This document shows positions 35,857 to 45,743 of a stretch of 64,000 nt of DNA, piece by piece (the first letter of the stretch is position 1; each line of letters starts with the position of its first letter). Source of the DNA: a bacterium (lineage in GTDB: Bacteria; UBP15; UBA6099; JAJRTR01). A program made the position numbers and the translations under genes. The DNA lies in the NCBI GenBank assembly GCA_024278215.1, contig JAJRTR010000124.1, positions 1 through 64,000 on the forward strand, read 5' to 3'. Below the pieces are notes generated by a model, which was given only the letters and a program-made list of their open reading frames with translations, did not search any database and was not told the origin of the DNA.

Positions 35857-36871
35857 TCACACTCCCGATAACTTTTCCGGATATACCTTCCCCGGCCAGA
35901 ACTTTCATTACTTCATTCACATCTTTTTCGCTCGCAGTCACGACCATACCGATCCCGCAGTTAAAAACCTTTCTCATTTCCTGTTCCTCGATGCCACCAG
36001 CTTCAGCGATATAATCGAAAACCGGTTGCCTTGTCCACGCGCTCCAGTCGATTGAAATATCGAGCCCGCCGGGAATAATCCTCTTCGTGTTCGCCTCGAG
36101 CCCGCCCCCGGTTATGTTCGCTATCCCATTTACGATACCTCCGGCGGCGAGTGCGTTTATCGGTTTCGCGTAAATCTGTGTGGGTGTTAGCAGTGCTTCG
36201 CCGATTGTGGCTCCGCCGAGCCCTTCCACCACATCGCGCACATCGTGCCCTTTCACCTCGAAGATTACTTTCCGTACAAGTGAGAACCCGTTGCTGTGAA
36301 TGCCCGAGGACGGGATACCTATTATCGCGTCACCGGCTTTTATCGCCGAACCGTCGATGATCTTCGACCTGTCGATGATACCGACGCAGAAACCGGCGAT
36401 GTCATATTCGCCGTCACCGTAGAAGCCGGGCATCTCCGCCATCTCGCCGCCGATCAGCGAGCAGCCGGCCTGCCTGCACCCCTCGGCAACACCGGAGACA
36501 ATGTCTTTAGCCGTCTCCGGATCGAGGCGGCCTGTCGCGAGATAGTCGAGAAAAAACAGCGGCTTCGCACCCGTGCATATAACATCGTTAACACACATCG
36601 CCACCGCGTCGATCCCCACCGTATCGTGCCTACCGGTCATAAATGCTACCTTCAGTTTCGTGCCCACGCCGTCCGTGCCGGACACAAGCACAGGGTCCGG
36701 CCCGACTTCATCTTTTATCGAGAAAAGACCGCCGAAACCTCCGATGTCCGTTATCACATTATCAGTAAACGTAGACTGTGTTATCCTGCGTATCATATCC
36801 ACAGCCCTGTCGCCGGCTTCGATGTTCACTCCGGCGTCCCTGTATGTCATCGGTCTTTTATCTGGTGCCAT
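35846..36871 (-). CDS. purM: Phosphoribosylformylglycinamidine cyclo-ligase
   Basis: 341 residues, normal length for PurM, which makes AIR from FGAM with ATP. Signatures are YRDAGVNIEAGDRAVDMI, LVSGTDGVGTKLKVAF, IDAVAMCVNDVICTGAKPLFFLDY, LIGGEMAEMPGFY, GIPSSGIHSNGFSLVR and ITGGGLEANTKRIIP. It precedes the histidine phosphatase and purH, so a small purine cluster is present, but purD, purN and other genes are not here. Confidence 0.95.
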   Translation of the reverse strand: MAPDKRPMTYRDAGVNIEAGDRAVDMIRRITQSTFTDNVITDIGGFGGLFSIKDEVGPDPVLVSGTDGVGTKLKVAFMTGRHDTVGIDAVAMCVNDVICTGAKPLFFLDYLATGRLDPETAKDIVSGVAEGCRQAGCSLIGGEMAEMPGFYGDGEYDIAGFCVGIIDRSKIIDGSAIKAGDAIIGIPSSGIHSNGFSLVRKVIFEVKGHDVRDVVEGLGGATIGEALLTPTQIYAKPINALAAGGIVNGIANITGGGLEANTKRIIPGGLDISIDWSAWTRQPVFDYIAEAGGIEEQEMRKVFNCGIGMVVTASEKDVNEVMKVLAGEGISGKVIGSVNVA

Positions 36872-36956
36872 ATCGTTTTATTAACCTGAGTCCTGTGGAA
36901 ATCATCTGAAAGCTTCTGCAACATCATTATTGACAACTTCTTATCGTTTCCACCGT

Positions 36957-37877
36957 CTATAATCTGTCTATGTCTTTAAGTTCGAGCGAAAGGAATTTTC
37001 GCGGGTTGAGAAACCGGTTTTTATAGCGCACCTCATAGTGAACATGGGAGCCGGTCGTCGTGCCCGTGGAGCCGACATAAGCTATGATCTGTCCTTTTTT
37101 GACCTTCTCGTCCCTTTTCACAAGAGTCCTTGAACAATGTGCGTAAAGAGTAAGAAACCCGTTGTTGTGATCGATCTTGATCACTCGGCCATAGCCGCGC
37201 ATCCATCCACTGAATGACACCACCCCGTTCGCTGTCGCATAAATAGGCGTCGTATATTTCCCCTTGATATCAATCCCCGTATGGAATTCCCTTAGTCCGC
37301 TGATGGGATGTATCCTGTAGCCGAATCCTGAAGTGATTCGCGGATTCCTCACCGGACTGATCGAAGGAATTGACGCAAACTTATCGACAAGTTTTTCGAC
37401 CTGTTTTTCCGTGACATCGAGAGTTTCGCGCCGCGACTGTATCTCCGCGCCCAGTATCCGCAGGTTCTCCCTGATAGATTCGACTTCCGGCGGCACCATT
37501 TTCCTTGTGGGCATGCCGACTTCCCTGGGCGATACCGATAGATAATCCACATTGCCGGGTTCGCCGGATATGCCTGTCTTTTCCTCGATCCTGTCGTTAG
37601 CCTTCTTGAGTTCATCGAGGTCTTTTCTGATCGACTCGGCTTCTTCGCGAAGAGCTATAACTTCCGCGCCTATTTCTATGTTGATCCTGTCGGTCCGTAC
37701 CTGTTTTTTCAAGTTGTAATATTGAAACGCGAGGAATCCGTTTGCGGCGATAACAGCAACGATAATCAGCGCAATCGCCCCGATAAGGTAAGGTGAAACA
37801 ACAAAATTGTAAAATGTGCGGCCCATGCGTGGCATAACCACAAAGTTGAGTTCCTTCAATTTATTCTTGTCGTCCAT
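36957..37877 (-). CDS. M23 family peptidoglycan endopeptidase, membrane anchored
   Basis: 306 residues: a short cytosolic N-terminus, one transmembrane helix (about 30-55, IGAIALIIVAVIAANGFLAF), a periplasmic coiled coil (60-170), then a LytM/M23 domain with zinc ligands in RITSGFGYRIHPIS, HTGIDIKG and HVHYEV. It probably cuts peptide cross-links or, as for EnvC-type proteins, regulates amidases; the intact H-x3-D and H-x-H motifs favour an active enzyme. The next gene downstream on the same strand (36 bases upstream of its start in coordinates, 37913) is a putative metalloprotease of unknown role. Confidence 0.9.
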   Translation of the reverse strand: MDDKNKLKELNFVVMPRMGRTFYNFVVSPYLIGAIALIIVAVIAANGFLAFQYYNLKKQVRTDRINIEIGAEVIALREEAESIRKDLDELKKANDRIEEKTGISGEPGNVDYLSVSPREVGMPTRKMVPPEVESIRENLRILGAEIQSRRETLDVTEKQVEKLVDKFASIPSISPVRNPRITSGFGYRIHPISGLREFHTGIDIKGKYTTPIYATANGVVSFSGWMRGYGRVIKIDHNNGFLTLYAHCSRTLVKRDEKVKKGQIIAYVGSTGTTTGSHVHYEVRYKNRFLNPRKFLSLELKDIDRL

Positions 37878-37912
37878 TATATTCTTGCGTCTTTCAAATT
37901 CAGTCGCACTGC

Positions 37913-38575
37913 CTAAAACCCATCGTCATCGACATTATTTTCGCCGTCATCCTGATCGAAAATACCCTCGTGCACCACACACGGGAGCGCCGGAAGGTCC
38001 ATCAGCCGGCGGGAGAACGCATTCGCCGCGATTTCCGACAGAGTACTCAGGCTTTTTTCAATTCTAAACACCTTCAGGTCCAGTATAGTCACCTTATGCA
38101 GTAGATTCACGAACTCGAAATTCTGGTGTTCGAGATGATGATATAACTCATGCGCGACACAGATATTAGTGAGTTTGGAAAGAAACTGCCTCGCGAGCCC
38201 ATCGTGCGCGACAAGATTTTCGCGGCATTTTCTCAGCGCGTTCTCATAGATAACGATTGTCGCCGGATTTGAAATATAACTCGAAAGCGCGAAAAACGCG
38301 CTGCCTTTGCCCTGTTCGGTAATATCGAAAATCACACGAACGTCGAAGTTCCGCGCAAGCCTGAGCGGGTCCTTCGTCTTATAGCGTTCTACCACTCTCA
38401 CAGCCCGCTCGTCGCCTATATCGAGAGCCTTCTCGATAAGACCGGTTATTGCATCTTCGGAAATCCGGTGAAAAAGAGGGTCGGTAGCGAGGAGACCGAG
38501 AGCCGGCTTAATATCTCTCTGCGGCCATTCACTCGATTCGGGTGAATCTGTTGTGGAAATCAGACTCATATCCAT
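37913..38575 (-). CDS. Putative HExxH metalloprotease, uncharacterised
   Basis: About 220 residues, no signal peptide. A central helix carries NICVAHELYHHLEH, an HExxH zinc-protease motif, with a further acidic residue in SEIAANAFSRRL that could be the third ligand. The N-terminal half (FDVRVIFDITEQGKGSAFFA, NPATIVIYENAL) is typical of small intracellular metalloprotease-like domains of unknown function. The C-terminus is strongly acidic (DQDDGENNVDDDGF). The start is uncertain: ATG 38575 is chosen; ATG 38569 and GTG 38626 are alternatives, none with a strong ribosome site. Confidence 0.6.
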   Translation of the reverse strand: MDMSLISTTDSPESSEWPQRDIKPALGLLATDPLFHRISEDAITGLIEKALDIGDERAVRVVERYKTKDPLRLARNFDVRVIFDITEQGKGSAFFALSSYISNPATIVIYENALRKCRENLVAHDGLARQFLSKLTNICVAHELYHHLEHQNFEFVNLLHKVTILDLKVFRIEKSLSTLSEIAANAFSRRLMDLPALPCVVHEGIFDQDDGENNVDDDGF

Positions 38576-38672
38576 GCGGAATAAAAGAAATACTCCACGT
38601 CGCTTTCGCAATATAGACGAACACAAGAAACCAGCGCGTTAAAATGATTTTAAAAACGCGAAACCCTGAAAA

Positions 38673-39836
38673 TCAGCGTCCCATTCCCACTTTCTGAGCC
38701 ATCTGGTGGAGTTTGCCCTCGGTCATGAACGAATTCGAGACAATCAACTCGGCCTCATGGAACTCGGCAAGTGTTTTCGAGCCGCACAATCCCATGCAGT
38801 TTTTCACCGACCCCAGCAGGTTCTGAGTGCCGTCTGTCCCCAGTGCCGGTCCGATGAGGATGTTCTCGAGTGTGCCGTGGACGCCGACCTGCACCCTTGT
38901 GCCGCGCGGTAGTGCCGCATGTGATGTCGCCATTCCCCAGTGGTAACCGCCGCCCGGCGCTTCCTCTGCTTTAGCGAACGGAGAGCCGATCATTACGGAA
39001 TCCGCTCCGGCCACAAGTGCCTTGCAGATGTCTCCGCCGGTTCTCATTCCACCGTCTGTGATGATAGCGACTTCACGACCGGTTTTCGCCTTGAAATCAT
39101 CCCTTGCGCGGGCTGTGTCGACCGTCGATGTGATCTGCGGAACACCTATGCCCAGCACGCCGCGTGTCGTACACGCCGCGCCGGGTCCGATACCTACGAG
39201 GATACCGGCTGCTCCGGCTTCCATCAACGCATAAGCGACGTCATAAGTAACACAGTTGCCGACAAGTACCGGTTTGGGAAAATTACCGCAGAATTTCGCG
39301 ATATCGAGAGACGGGGCCTTCGATGATTCATGTCGTACGGAAGTCACCGTTGACTGGATTACAAATATGTCGACACCGGCGTCAAGCGCGATTTCACCGA
39401 ATTTTTCCGCATCCATCGGTACTGACGATACAGCACAGATCACTCCTCCGTCACGAATCTCACGGACCCGCCTGCCGATAAGCTCTTCCTTTATCGGTTC
39501 CTTGTAAATCTCCTTAATATATGCTGTTACTTCAGCCGGAGACTTGCCGGGAATCGCCGAGAGAATCTCTTCGGGATTATCGTACCTTGTCTGGAGTCCA
39601 TTGAGGTTCAGAACGGCCAGGCCGCCCAGTTTACCCATGGCGACAGCAAATTTAACATCCACTACGCCGTCCATGGCGGACGCGAGGAAAGGGGCCGAAA
39701 ACGAATAGTCGCCTATTCGCATCGTTGTGTCGACGTCCTCCGGATCAACAGTGATGATTCCAGGTACTATGGAAACATCGTCAAACCCATAAGCGCGTCT
39801 TACTTTTTTGTCTTTTCCAATATATTCTTCACTCAT
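38673..39836 (-). CDS. guaB: IMP dehydrogenase, GuaB3-type without CBS domains
   Basis: About 387 residues from ATG 39836 (MSEEYIGKDKKVRRAYGFDD). The TIM-barrel catalytic core has the Cys loop GIGPGAACTTRGVLGIGVPQ, the phosphate site ITDGGMRTGGDICKALVAGAD and SVMIGSPFA. There is no inserted CBS pair, and the overall sequence (PFLASAMDGVVDVKFAVAMG, LNLNGLQTRYDNPEEIL) fits the GuaB3 branch known from actinobacteria and cyanobacteria rather than classical GuaB. It should oxidise IMP to XMP with NAD, although some GuaB3 proteins act as GMP reductases or have other roles. Reading back to 39914 has no family support. Confidence 0.85.
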   Translation of the reverse strand: MSEEYIGKDKKVRRAYGFDDVSIVPGIITVDPEDVDTTMRIGDYSFSAPFLASAMDGVVDVKFAVAMGKLGGLAVLNLNGLQTRYDNPEEILSAIPGKSPAEVTAYIKEIYKEPIKEELIGRRVREIRDGGVICAVSSVPMDAEKFGEIALDAGVDIFVIQSTVTSVRHESSKAPSLDIAKFCGNFPKPVLVGNCVTYDVAYALMEAGAAGILVGIGPGAACTTRGVLGIGVPQITSTVDTARARDDFKAKTGREVAIITDGGMRTGGDICKALVAGADSVMIGSPFAKAEEAPGGGYHWGMATSHAALPRGTRVQVGVHGTLENILIGPALGTDGTQNLLGSVKNCMGLCGSKTLAEFHEAELIVSNSFMTEGKLHQMAQKVGMGR

Positions 39837-40016
39837 AAGATCATCAATAGTAGCAGATTGTTTTATCTTTGTCAATAAATTTGTTTGTCGACAGGCAAAA
39901 AAGCCTTTAACCATGCGGATATTTTGATATTAAGTTTTTGGAAATGAGGCAAAATCACGCTACGCCCGAAAAATCCGCCGAAAAGTGGCTTCCTGTCGAT
40001 TAACATGCAAATATCA

Positions 40017-40195
40017 GAGCCAATTGCAAAATTATGTTCGTAGCGAGGTCGAACGAATTTGTTCCGAAACAAGGCGGAGATGCAAAATTCTCGCAGGTGT
40101 ACTCTGGAGAGTATGTTCAGGACGATTTTGTGCCGACGACGCAGCAATGGACGATTGCAGCCGACCGCAGCAGAATCAGAATTTCCAATCGGCTT
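40017..40195 (+). mobile_element. 178-bp MITE-like repeat, copy 3
   Basis: 179 bases, same orientation as copy 2, with ends GAGCCAATTGCAAAATTATG and AATTTCCAATCGGCTT and flanking direct repeat ATCA (40013-40016, 40196-40199). It lies in the intergenic region between guaB and tsaD. Confidence 0.85.
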
Positions 40196-40260
40196 ATCAG
40201 AATAAACAACTTCCCGAAAAATGTTAAAAAACTGTGCTGAAAAAGCCTTTTGAAATGTAG

Positions 40261-40326
40261 TTATTCACAATGTTTTCCACATTTCCACACTGTAGATTCC
40301 CCCAAAAGGTTGCTTTTTGTGGAAAA
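40261..40326. other. Cluster of DnaA-box-like 9-mers
   Basis: TTATTCACA (40261), TTTTCCACA (40273), ATTTCCACA (40281) and, inverted, TGTGGAAAA (40318) each differ from TTATCCACA by one or two bases, all within 66 bases of a 576-base intergenic region between guaB and tsaD. There is no strand switch of genes here. Confidence 0.4.
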
Positions 40327-40412
40327 AATGGTAAAACCACAACTTACTTTGCCTGACTATGACTGCGTTTTGACGCGCTTAACACACTATCGCTACACTC
40401 ATGGTTCACTAA

Positions 40413-41414
40413 CTATAATGAACAGTTCGGCTGCGGGGTCAACTCTAACCCGTTTCTCCCGTTCATGAGCAGTTCGTACCCTGTTTTTGCAATCATGGCG
40501 GCGTTGTCGGTGCACATTTCAAACGGTGGTGTGAAAAAGGTGATTCCGGCCCTGTCGCATTCCTGCTTCATCATCATTCTGAGCGGTCCGTTCGCAGCGA
40601 CACCACCAGCGATCATGACCGTCGAAACGCCGCACTCGTCGGCAGCGGACAATGTTTTTTTGACGAGCACATCGACAACGGCTTCCTGAAATGATGCCGC
40701 AATATCGCTTATTGTAATCTCGCGACCGATTTTCTCTTTGCTGGTGTGCATGAAGTTGACAACCGCAGTTTTCAGTCCGCTGAAGCTCAGGTTCAGGTTC
40801 TTTTTGTGTATCATAGGACGGGGGAAGGAAATTTTTGACGGATCGCCGTTTTCTGCTGCCTGCTGGATCGCGGGGCCGCCTGGATAGCCGAGATCGAGCA
40901 ACCGGGCGACTTTGTCGAATGCTTCGCCGGCTGCATCGTCTACAGTGCCGCCCAGAAGTTTATATTTGCCTGAACGCTCCACGAACACAATATCTGTGTG
41001 ACCGCCCGAGACAAGAAGGCAGACCGCCGGGAGTTCGGGTTCCGGTTTGATGATAAAATTTGCCAGAAGGTGACCTTCCATGTGGTTCACGCCGACAGCG
41101 GGGATATCCAGCGATTCGGAAAGCGCCCTCGCCGCGGATATTCCCACCACAAGACTGATGACCAGTCCCGGACCGGCTGTCACCGCGATTAGTTCTATTT
41201 CACCGAAACGTACTCCGGCGTCTTCGATTGCCTGCTGGATAACTAAATTGATAGCCTCTGTATGTTTTCTAGCGGCCACCTCGGGGACGACACCCCCGAA
41301 TTTCGCATGAACATCTATCTGTGTCGCGACGACATTGGACAACAGTTCGACGCCGTCCTCAAGTACCGCCGCCGCACTTTCGTCGCATGATGTTTCAATC
41401 CCAAGTGTCAGCAT
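40413..41414 (-). CDS. tsaD: tRNA N6-adenosine threonylcarbamoyltransferase
   Basis: 333 residues with the ASKHA features of TsaD/Kae1: LGIETSCDESAAAV at the N-terminus, metal-binding VNHMEGHLL, ADP-binding LLVSGGHTDIV, KIARLLDLGYPGGP-type segment (DKVARLLDLGYPGGPAIQ) and VMIAGGVAANGPLR. It forms t6A37 in ANN-decoding tRNAs with TsaB and TsaE. The gene lies between guaB and nrdR on the same strand, with a 576-base intergenic region on its downstream side. Confidence 0.95.
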   Translation of the reverse strand: MLTLGIETSCDESAAAVLEDGVELLSNVVATQIDVHAKFGGVVPEVAARKHTEAINLVIQQAIEDAGVRFGEIELIAVTAGPGLVISLVVGISAARALSESLDIPAVGVNHMEGHLLANFIIKPEPELPAVCLLVSGGHTDIVFVERSGKYKLLGGTVDDAAGEAFDKVARLLDLGYPGGPAIQQAAENGDPSKISFPRPMIHKKNLNLSFSGLKTAVVNFMHTSKEKIGREITISDIAASFQEAVVDVLVKKTLSAADECGVSTVMIAGGVAANGPLRMMMKQECDRAGITFFTPPFEMCTDNAAMIAKTGYELLMNGRNGLELTPQPNCSL

Positions 41415-41527
41415 ATCAACCAGTGTCGTGTCTACAATGAAAAAACGTAAGAAGGGTCATCGTAAAAGCGATAAACGGCAGTACTGGAGCTGAAGGCATC
41501 CTAACCCGGCACGTTCCGACCAGCCGT

Positions 41528-42046
41528 TTATTCAGTCGGGGGATCATTCTTCTTACCTTTCATCTCTTTGAGCAACTCGTTGTAACCACTCGATTTATTG
41601 TTTAAAAGAATACGCTTGAGTTCGTCCATGAACTGGTCTACGCCTTTGAATTCCCTGTAGACCGAAGCGAATCTTACGTAAGCGACTTCGTCGAGCTTGT
41701 ACAGTTCGCTTATGACGCATTCTCCGATGTCTCTCGACGGCACTTCCTTTTTGTCGCGGTACATGCCGGACTCGACTCTGTCGATAATACTCTCGATGAC
41801 ATCCGTGGAAATAGGTCGTTTTTCGCAGGCTTTCAGTAAACCGTCGCGAATCTTTTTTCTGTCGAATTTCTCACGCCGGTTGTCTTTTTTTATTACAAGA
41901 AGCTGTATTTCTTCGATGGTTTCGTAAGATGTGAAGCGGCGCGAGCAACCAAGGCATTCGCGCCGGCGCCGTATTTCCGCGCCTTCTTTAATCAGTCTCG
42001 AATCGATCACCCTGTCGTCCAGGTTGCCGCAGAATGGACATCGCAT
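41528..42046 (-). CDS. nrdR: Transcriptional repressor NrdR
   Basis: 172 residues from ATG 42046, with GGAG 9 bases upstream. The zinc ribbon MRCPFCGNLDDRVIDSRLIK with ECLGCSRRFTSYE, followed by an ATP-cone (VIKKDNRREKFDRKKIRDGL), is diagnostic for NrdR, the ATP/dATP-sensing repressor of ribonucleotide reductase genes. No nrd genes lie in the window. It directly follows glyA by about 50 bases, as in many bacteria where glyA and nrdR are neighbours. Confidence 0.97.
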   Translation of the reverse strand: MRCPFCGNLDDRVIDSRLIKEGAEIRRRRECLGCSRRFTSYETIEEIQLLVIKKDNRREKFDRKKIRDGLLKACEKRPISTDVIESIIDRVESGMYRDKKEVPSRDIGECVISELYKLDEVAYVRFASVYREFKGVDQFMDELKRILLNNKSSGYNELLKEMKGKKNDPPTE

Positions 42047-42098
42047 CTGTTCACGCTCCATGCACGGCCCCGGCTTTCGCCGAGGTCGTCGCTATTTG

Positions 42099-43361
42099 TC
42101 ACCACTGGTTTATATCCACATAGATCGGGAACTGTTCGCAGAGTTCCTCGACCTCGCCGCGTATCTTCAGCCTGATGTCTTCGTTCCTCGGACTGTTCAG
42201 AACTTGCGAAATCCATTTGCCGATGATTTTCATTTCATCCTCTTTCATGCCGCGGGTGGTCAGTGCCGGTGTGCCGGGCCTGATACCGCTGGTGACAATC
42301 GGGCTTTTCGTGTCATACGGGATCGAATTTTTGTTGACGGTGATACCGGCCTCTTCGAGCAGGTTTGCGGCGTCGCGACCACTGAGGCCCTTGTCCGTCA
42401 GGTCCACGAGCATGAGATGGTTGTCTGTGCCGCCGGTTGTGAGGCGGAATCCTTCCTCAAGCAGCGTCTCAGCCAGTACGGCTGCGTTCCTTACGATTTG
42501 TTTCTGGTATTCCTTGAAACCGAACGATTGCGCTTCTCTGAAGCAAACGGCTTTGGCAGCTATCTGGTGCATCAGCGGACCCGACTGTGTGCCGGGGAAT
42601 ACGGCTTTGTCGATTTTCGACGCGAGCGCCTGCTTGCACATTACGATCGCGCCCCTCGGGCCGCGCAGTGTCTTGTGGGTGGTGGATGTGACGATATCGG
42701 CGATCGGTACGGGGTCGGGGTGTTCGCCGGCGCAGACGAGGCCGATAATGTGGGCGATGTCAGTCATCAGCATCGCGCCGACTTCGTCGGCTATCTCGCG
42801 GAATTTCTCGAAATCGATGGTTCTCGGATATGCACTCGCGCCGCACACGATCAGTTTTGGTTTGATCTTCTTTGCCTGGTCGCGGATTTCGTCATAATCG
42901 AGCCGTTCGTCCTTTCTGCTGACACCATAGTTGTAAAACTCGAAGTATCTGCCTGAGAAGTTGAGCTTTTTACCGTGTGTGAGGTGTCCGCCCATCGCTG
43001 TGTCCATGCCCAGGACCCTGTCACCGATATCGAGCACGGCAAAGTATGCTGCCAGGTTGGCGGACGTGCCCGTGTGCGGCTGCACGTTTATGTGTTCGCA
43101 TTTGAAAAGTTTTTTGCCGCGCTCACGTGCCAGGTTTTCGGCCATGTCGTAGTATCCGCAGCCGTTGTAGTAACGTTCGCTGGGATAACCTTCGGCATAT
43201 TTATTTGTAAGTATGCTGCCCATCGTCTTAAGAACCGCGCGGCTCGCGTAGTTCTCCGAGGGTATCATGACCAGCGTCTTTGTTTGTCTTTCGTATTCGC
43301 CCTCGATGATTTTTGATATCTCCGGGTCGGTCTGTCGCAACGATGTGTCTATAAAACTCAT
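42099..43361 (-). CDS. glyA: Serine hydroxymethyltransferase
   Basis: 420 residues, normal for SHMT, which converts serine and tetrahydrofolate to glycine and methylene-THF. Visible points are [53 protein letters not shown] and the PLP lysine motif [15 protein letters not shown] ribosome site AGAGG lies 9 bases before the ATG. It is followed by nrdR. Confidence 0.97.
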   Translation of the reverse strand: MSFIDTSLRQTDPEISKIIEGEYERQTKTLVMIPSENYASRAVLKTMGSILTNKYAEGYPSERYYNGCGYYDMAENLARERGKKLFKCEHINVQPHTGTSANLAAYFAVLDIGDRVLGMDTAMGGHLTHGKKLNFSGRYFEFYNYGVSRKDERLDYDEIRDQAKKIKPKLIVCGASAYPRTIDFEKFREIADEVGAMLMTDIAHIIGLVCAGEHPDPVPIADIVTSTTHKTLRGPRGAIVMCKQALASKIDKAVFPGTQSGPLMHQIAAKAVCFREAQSFGFKEYQKQIVRNAAVLAETLLEEGFRLTTGGTDNHLMLVDLTDKGLSGRDAANLLEEAGITVNKNSIPYDTKSPIVTSGIRPGTPALTTRGMKEDEMKIIGKWISQVLNSPRNEDIRLKIRGEVEELCEQFPIYVDINQW

Positions 43362-43496
43362 ATCTTTATACCTCTGTTCATAATTATGTTTTTCTTACCC
43401 TGCTGATTGCACGGTAACCATTATATGTTCCGTATGCACGCGCGATCAATACCCGGATGTAATAAGGGGTGATTGTCGGCGCTGTCTGTGGAACGG

Positions 43497-45557
43497 TCAG
43501 AAGAATTTTTTCAGTCGATCCCTGACCTTTTTTTTGAGATCGTCGACGATGTCGCCGCTGTCCCCGGGAGCAATATCATTTTTTTCAAGTATTTTGTTTA
43601 TGAGTTTATCGGTTTTCTTCTCGATAATTGTCCTGGCCTCACGTCGGAGCAGGTCATCGACTTCCCAGCGGACCACAGGCTGGGTCAGTGTTCCATAGAG
43701 ATTGAAGGACGTCTCTACCCTTTGCAGGTCTTTCAGGTTTTCGAGCTGATCGAGTGCCGCTTTGAAGTCGTTGATCTTTCCGAGCATCTCGGGTTTCAGC
43801 GCGACGCCGGCGTGGGCATTCAGCGAACTGTCGAACCCGACGACGCCCCGCATATTCATATCAATAATGTCGCTGATAAGGTCCAACTTTGCGACATTTA
43901 TGTTTTCGTCGGCGATATCGAGTTTTCCAGCGAGTGAGTGGAACTCGAATTTTGAAAGTGTTTCATTCAACTTAAGAAGCGTGGATTTTTCGCCGTAAGG
44001 ATTGCTGACGACTCCGTTTTTCAGAACGAAAGTTGCCGCACCTTTGAACGAGGAAGGATCGCCGGTCGTGCCCTCGAGGGTACCGGTGCCGGTGAATTCG
44101 CCGGAAACAAACGGCCCCAGGTACGGGTTCTGCATGAGAATGGCGCGCACCTGCGGACTGTCCAGAGACGCGGAGACGTAGAAATCCATCGGGCCTCCGG
44201 CAGCATCGCCGGTTTCTTTATCCACCTCATATTTTAGTGTTCCTTTGCCCGAGGCGCTTATAGAAGGTCCCTTGATACTGAAATCCTTGATCTCGAGTTT
44301 CGGGCCGGTGTGAAATATTCTTGCCTTGATCGTGTCATATTTAATGGGTGCCCAGGCCCCTGTTTGTTTGTCCAGTGTAGGAGTTGGGTAGTTTATGTGA
44401 CCGCCCGTGACGGTGATAGAAGACGCGAGCTCGAGTTGTTGCGGATCAAGACCCGGCCCCGACAGGAAAGCTTTTCCCGACAACAGACCGGTAGCAACCT
44501 CGGGCATGTCGGGAAAGAGTTTGCTGATAGTGTCTTTTACTTCTATACCCTTGAAATTCGTCTCGAGCCGGAAACTCTTCTGCTCTCCGGTGGACAGTCC
44601 TCCGTTGAAAGTAAATTCTGTTTTTTCCCCGCCCACCACACCGTCGAATTTTATGTCGCTGGTCCTGACAGTCACATCGATTCCGCCGCCGCCGATAATC
44701 TGATCGAAAGCAGACACGTCGCCCATACTGATCTTTGCACCTATAACCGCGTCATCCGCGCCGCCCTTGAGGGTTCCTTCCGCGCGCAGTTGCGCGTGAA
44801 TCCCGAACTCATCAAGTGTCTTCTTCAATTCGTCCAGCGCACCCGGCGCATCCACCGTGGCTATCTCGTTTGTCTTCCATGCGATATCGAATGTATCGTC
44901 CTGCCCGATATTGACTTTGCCCGAAGCGTTAAGTTCGATATTTTCAAACTTTATTTCCGCATCCATATTGAAAGATTTCATGCTGCCCTCTTCGACCGGT
45001 ACTGCCGAAGCACTGACAATGTCAAAGACAAAATCCTGTGTTTTCTTTTCATCGGAATGTATTCGCAACACGAGGCGTCCGTCCCTGACCGTGATCCGGT
45101 TCACTATCACCCGCGCTTCGCCTTCAGTCCGGGGCGTTTCCACTTTTTCGCCGGCGCTGCCGCCGGAAACCTTTTCGACAACATCACTGAGGCTGTGGCC
45201 TTCTTCTCCATTTTTTTCGATAAAGATAACAGGCTTATCAAACAACATGTAATTGAAAACAAGTTTTCTGTGCAGGAGGTCCTTAAACGAAAGGCGGAAC
45301 CCGAGACGGTCGAGTGTTATGGAATCGGGAGCACTCGCGACAGAACCGCTTATCACGACATCGTCGACGTGAAAGCCGGTGAAAGGATTGCCGCCGAATT
45401 CGCCTGCTGTTATGCTGCGGCCAATGCGTTTTTCCGCCTTCCGCAGCACCGCTTCTTTTATCTGCTCGGCACGGTTTTTTGTCAGGTAAGTTGCTGCGGC
45501 GGCGGCCAAAAGCAACAGCACGACAATTATCAGACTTATCCTGAACAAAACTTTCAT
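43497..45557 (-). CDS. AsmA-like inner-membrane-anchored envelope protein
   Basis: 686 residues. One N-terminal transmembrane helix (MKVLFRISLIIVVLLLLAAAAATYL) precedes a long repetitive beta-rich periplasmic domain of AsmA/TamB (DUF748-like) type, with AEKRIGRSITAGEFGGNPF near the start and GEFTGTGTLEGTTGDPSSFK and FVLKNGVVSNPYGEKSTLLK near the end. Bridge-like AsmA family proteins are thought to move phospholipids to the outer membrane, supporting a diderm envelope. The ribosome site AAGGAGA sits 4 bases before the ATG. The C-terminus is basic and helical. Confidence 0.8.
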   Translation of the reverse strand: MKVLFRISLIIVVLLLLAAAAATYLTKNRAEQIKEAVLRKAEKRIGRSITAGEFGGNPFTGFHVDDVVISGSVASAPDSITLDRLGFRLSFKDLLHRKLVFNYMLFDKPVIFIEKNGEEGHSLSDVVEKVSGGSAGEKVETPRTEGEARVIVNRITVRDGRLVLRIHSDEKKTQDFVFDIVSASAVPVEEGSMKSFNMDAEIKFENIELNASGKVNIGQDDTFDIAWKTNEIATVDAPGALDELKKTLDEFGIHAQLRAEGTLKGGADDAVIGAKISMGDVSAFDQIIGGGGIDVTVRTSDIKFDGVVGGEKTEFTFNGGLSTGEQKSFRLETNFKGIEVKDTISKLFPDMPEVATGLLSGKAFLSGPGLDPQQLELASSITVTGGHINYPTPTLDKQTGAWAPIKYDTIKARIFHTGPKLEIKDFSIKGPSISASGKGTLKYEVDKETGDAAGGPMDFYVSASLDSPQVRAILMQNPYLGPFVSGEFTGTGTLEGTTGDPSSFKGAATFVLKNGVVSNPYGEKSTLLKLNETLSKFEFHSLAGKLDIADENINVAKLDLISDIIDMNMRGVVGFDSSLNAHAGVALKPEMLGKINDFKAALDQLENLKDLQRVETSFNLYGTLTQPVVRWEVDDLLRREARTIIEKKTDKLINKILEKNDIAPGDSGDIVDDLKKKVRDRLKKFF

Positions 45558-45743
45558 GGTGTCTCCTTAACTGAATTGTTGTAAAAGGCAATTGTGTTTC
45601 CGGGGAACCACGACCCGGAATTAAAGGGCAAACTCCAATCATGTCCCCGGATTTCCAGGATTCACCTCAGATGGCTGCTATGTTATAACAAAAAGGTCTA
45701 CTATCGGGTGTGCCGTTTATACAGATGTGCGTTTCGGCAATTA

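Larger units (their letters stand above)
39837..40412. other. Intergenic region upstream of guaB
   Basis: It holds mobile repeat copy 3 (40017-40195) and the DnaA-box-like cluster (40261-40326). Nothing else is recognised. Confidence 0.6.

Noticed and set aside
40261..40326. Chromosome origin
   Set aside because: Only DnaA-like boxes are present; genes on both sides run the same way and no dnaA, dnaN or strand switch is near.
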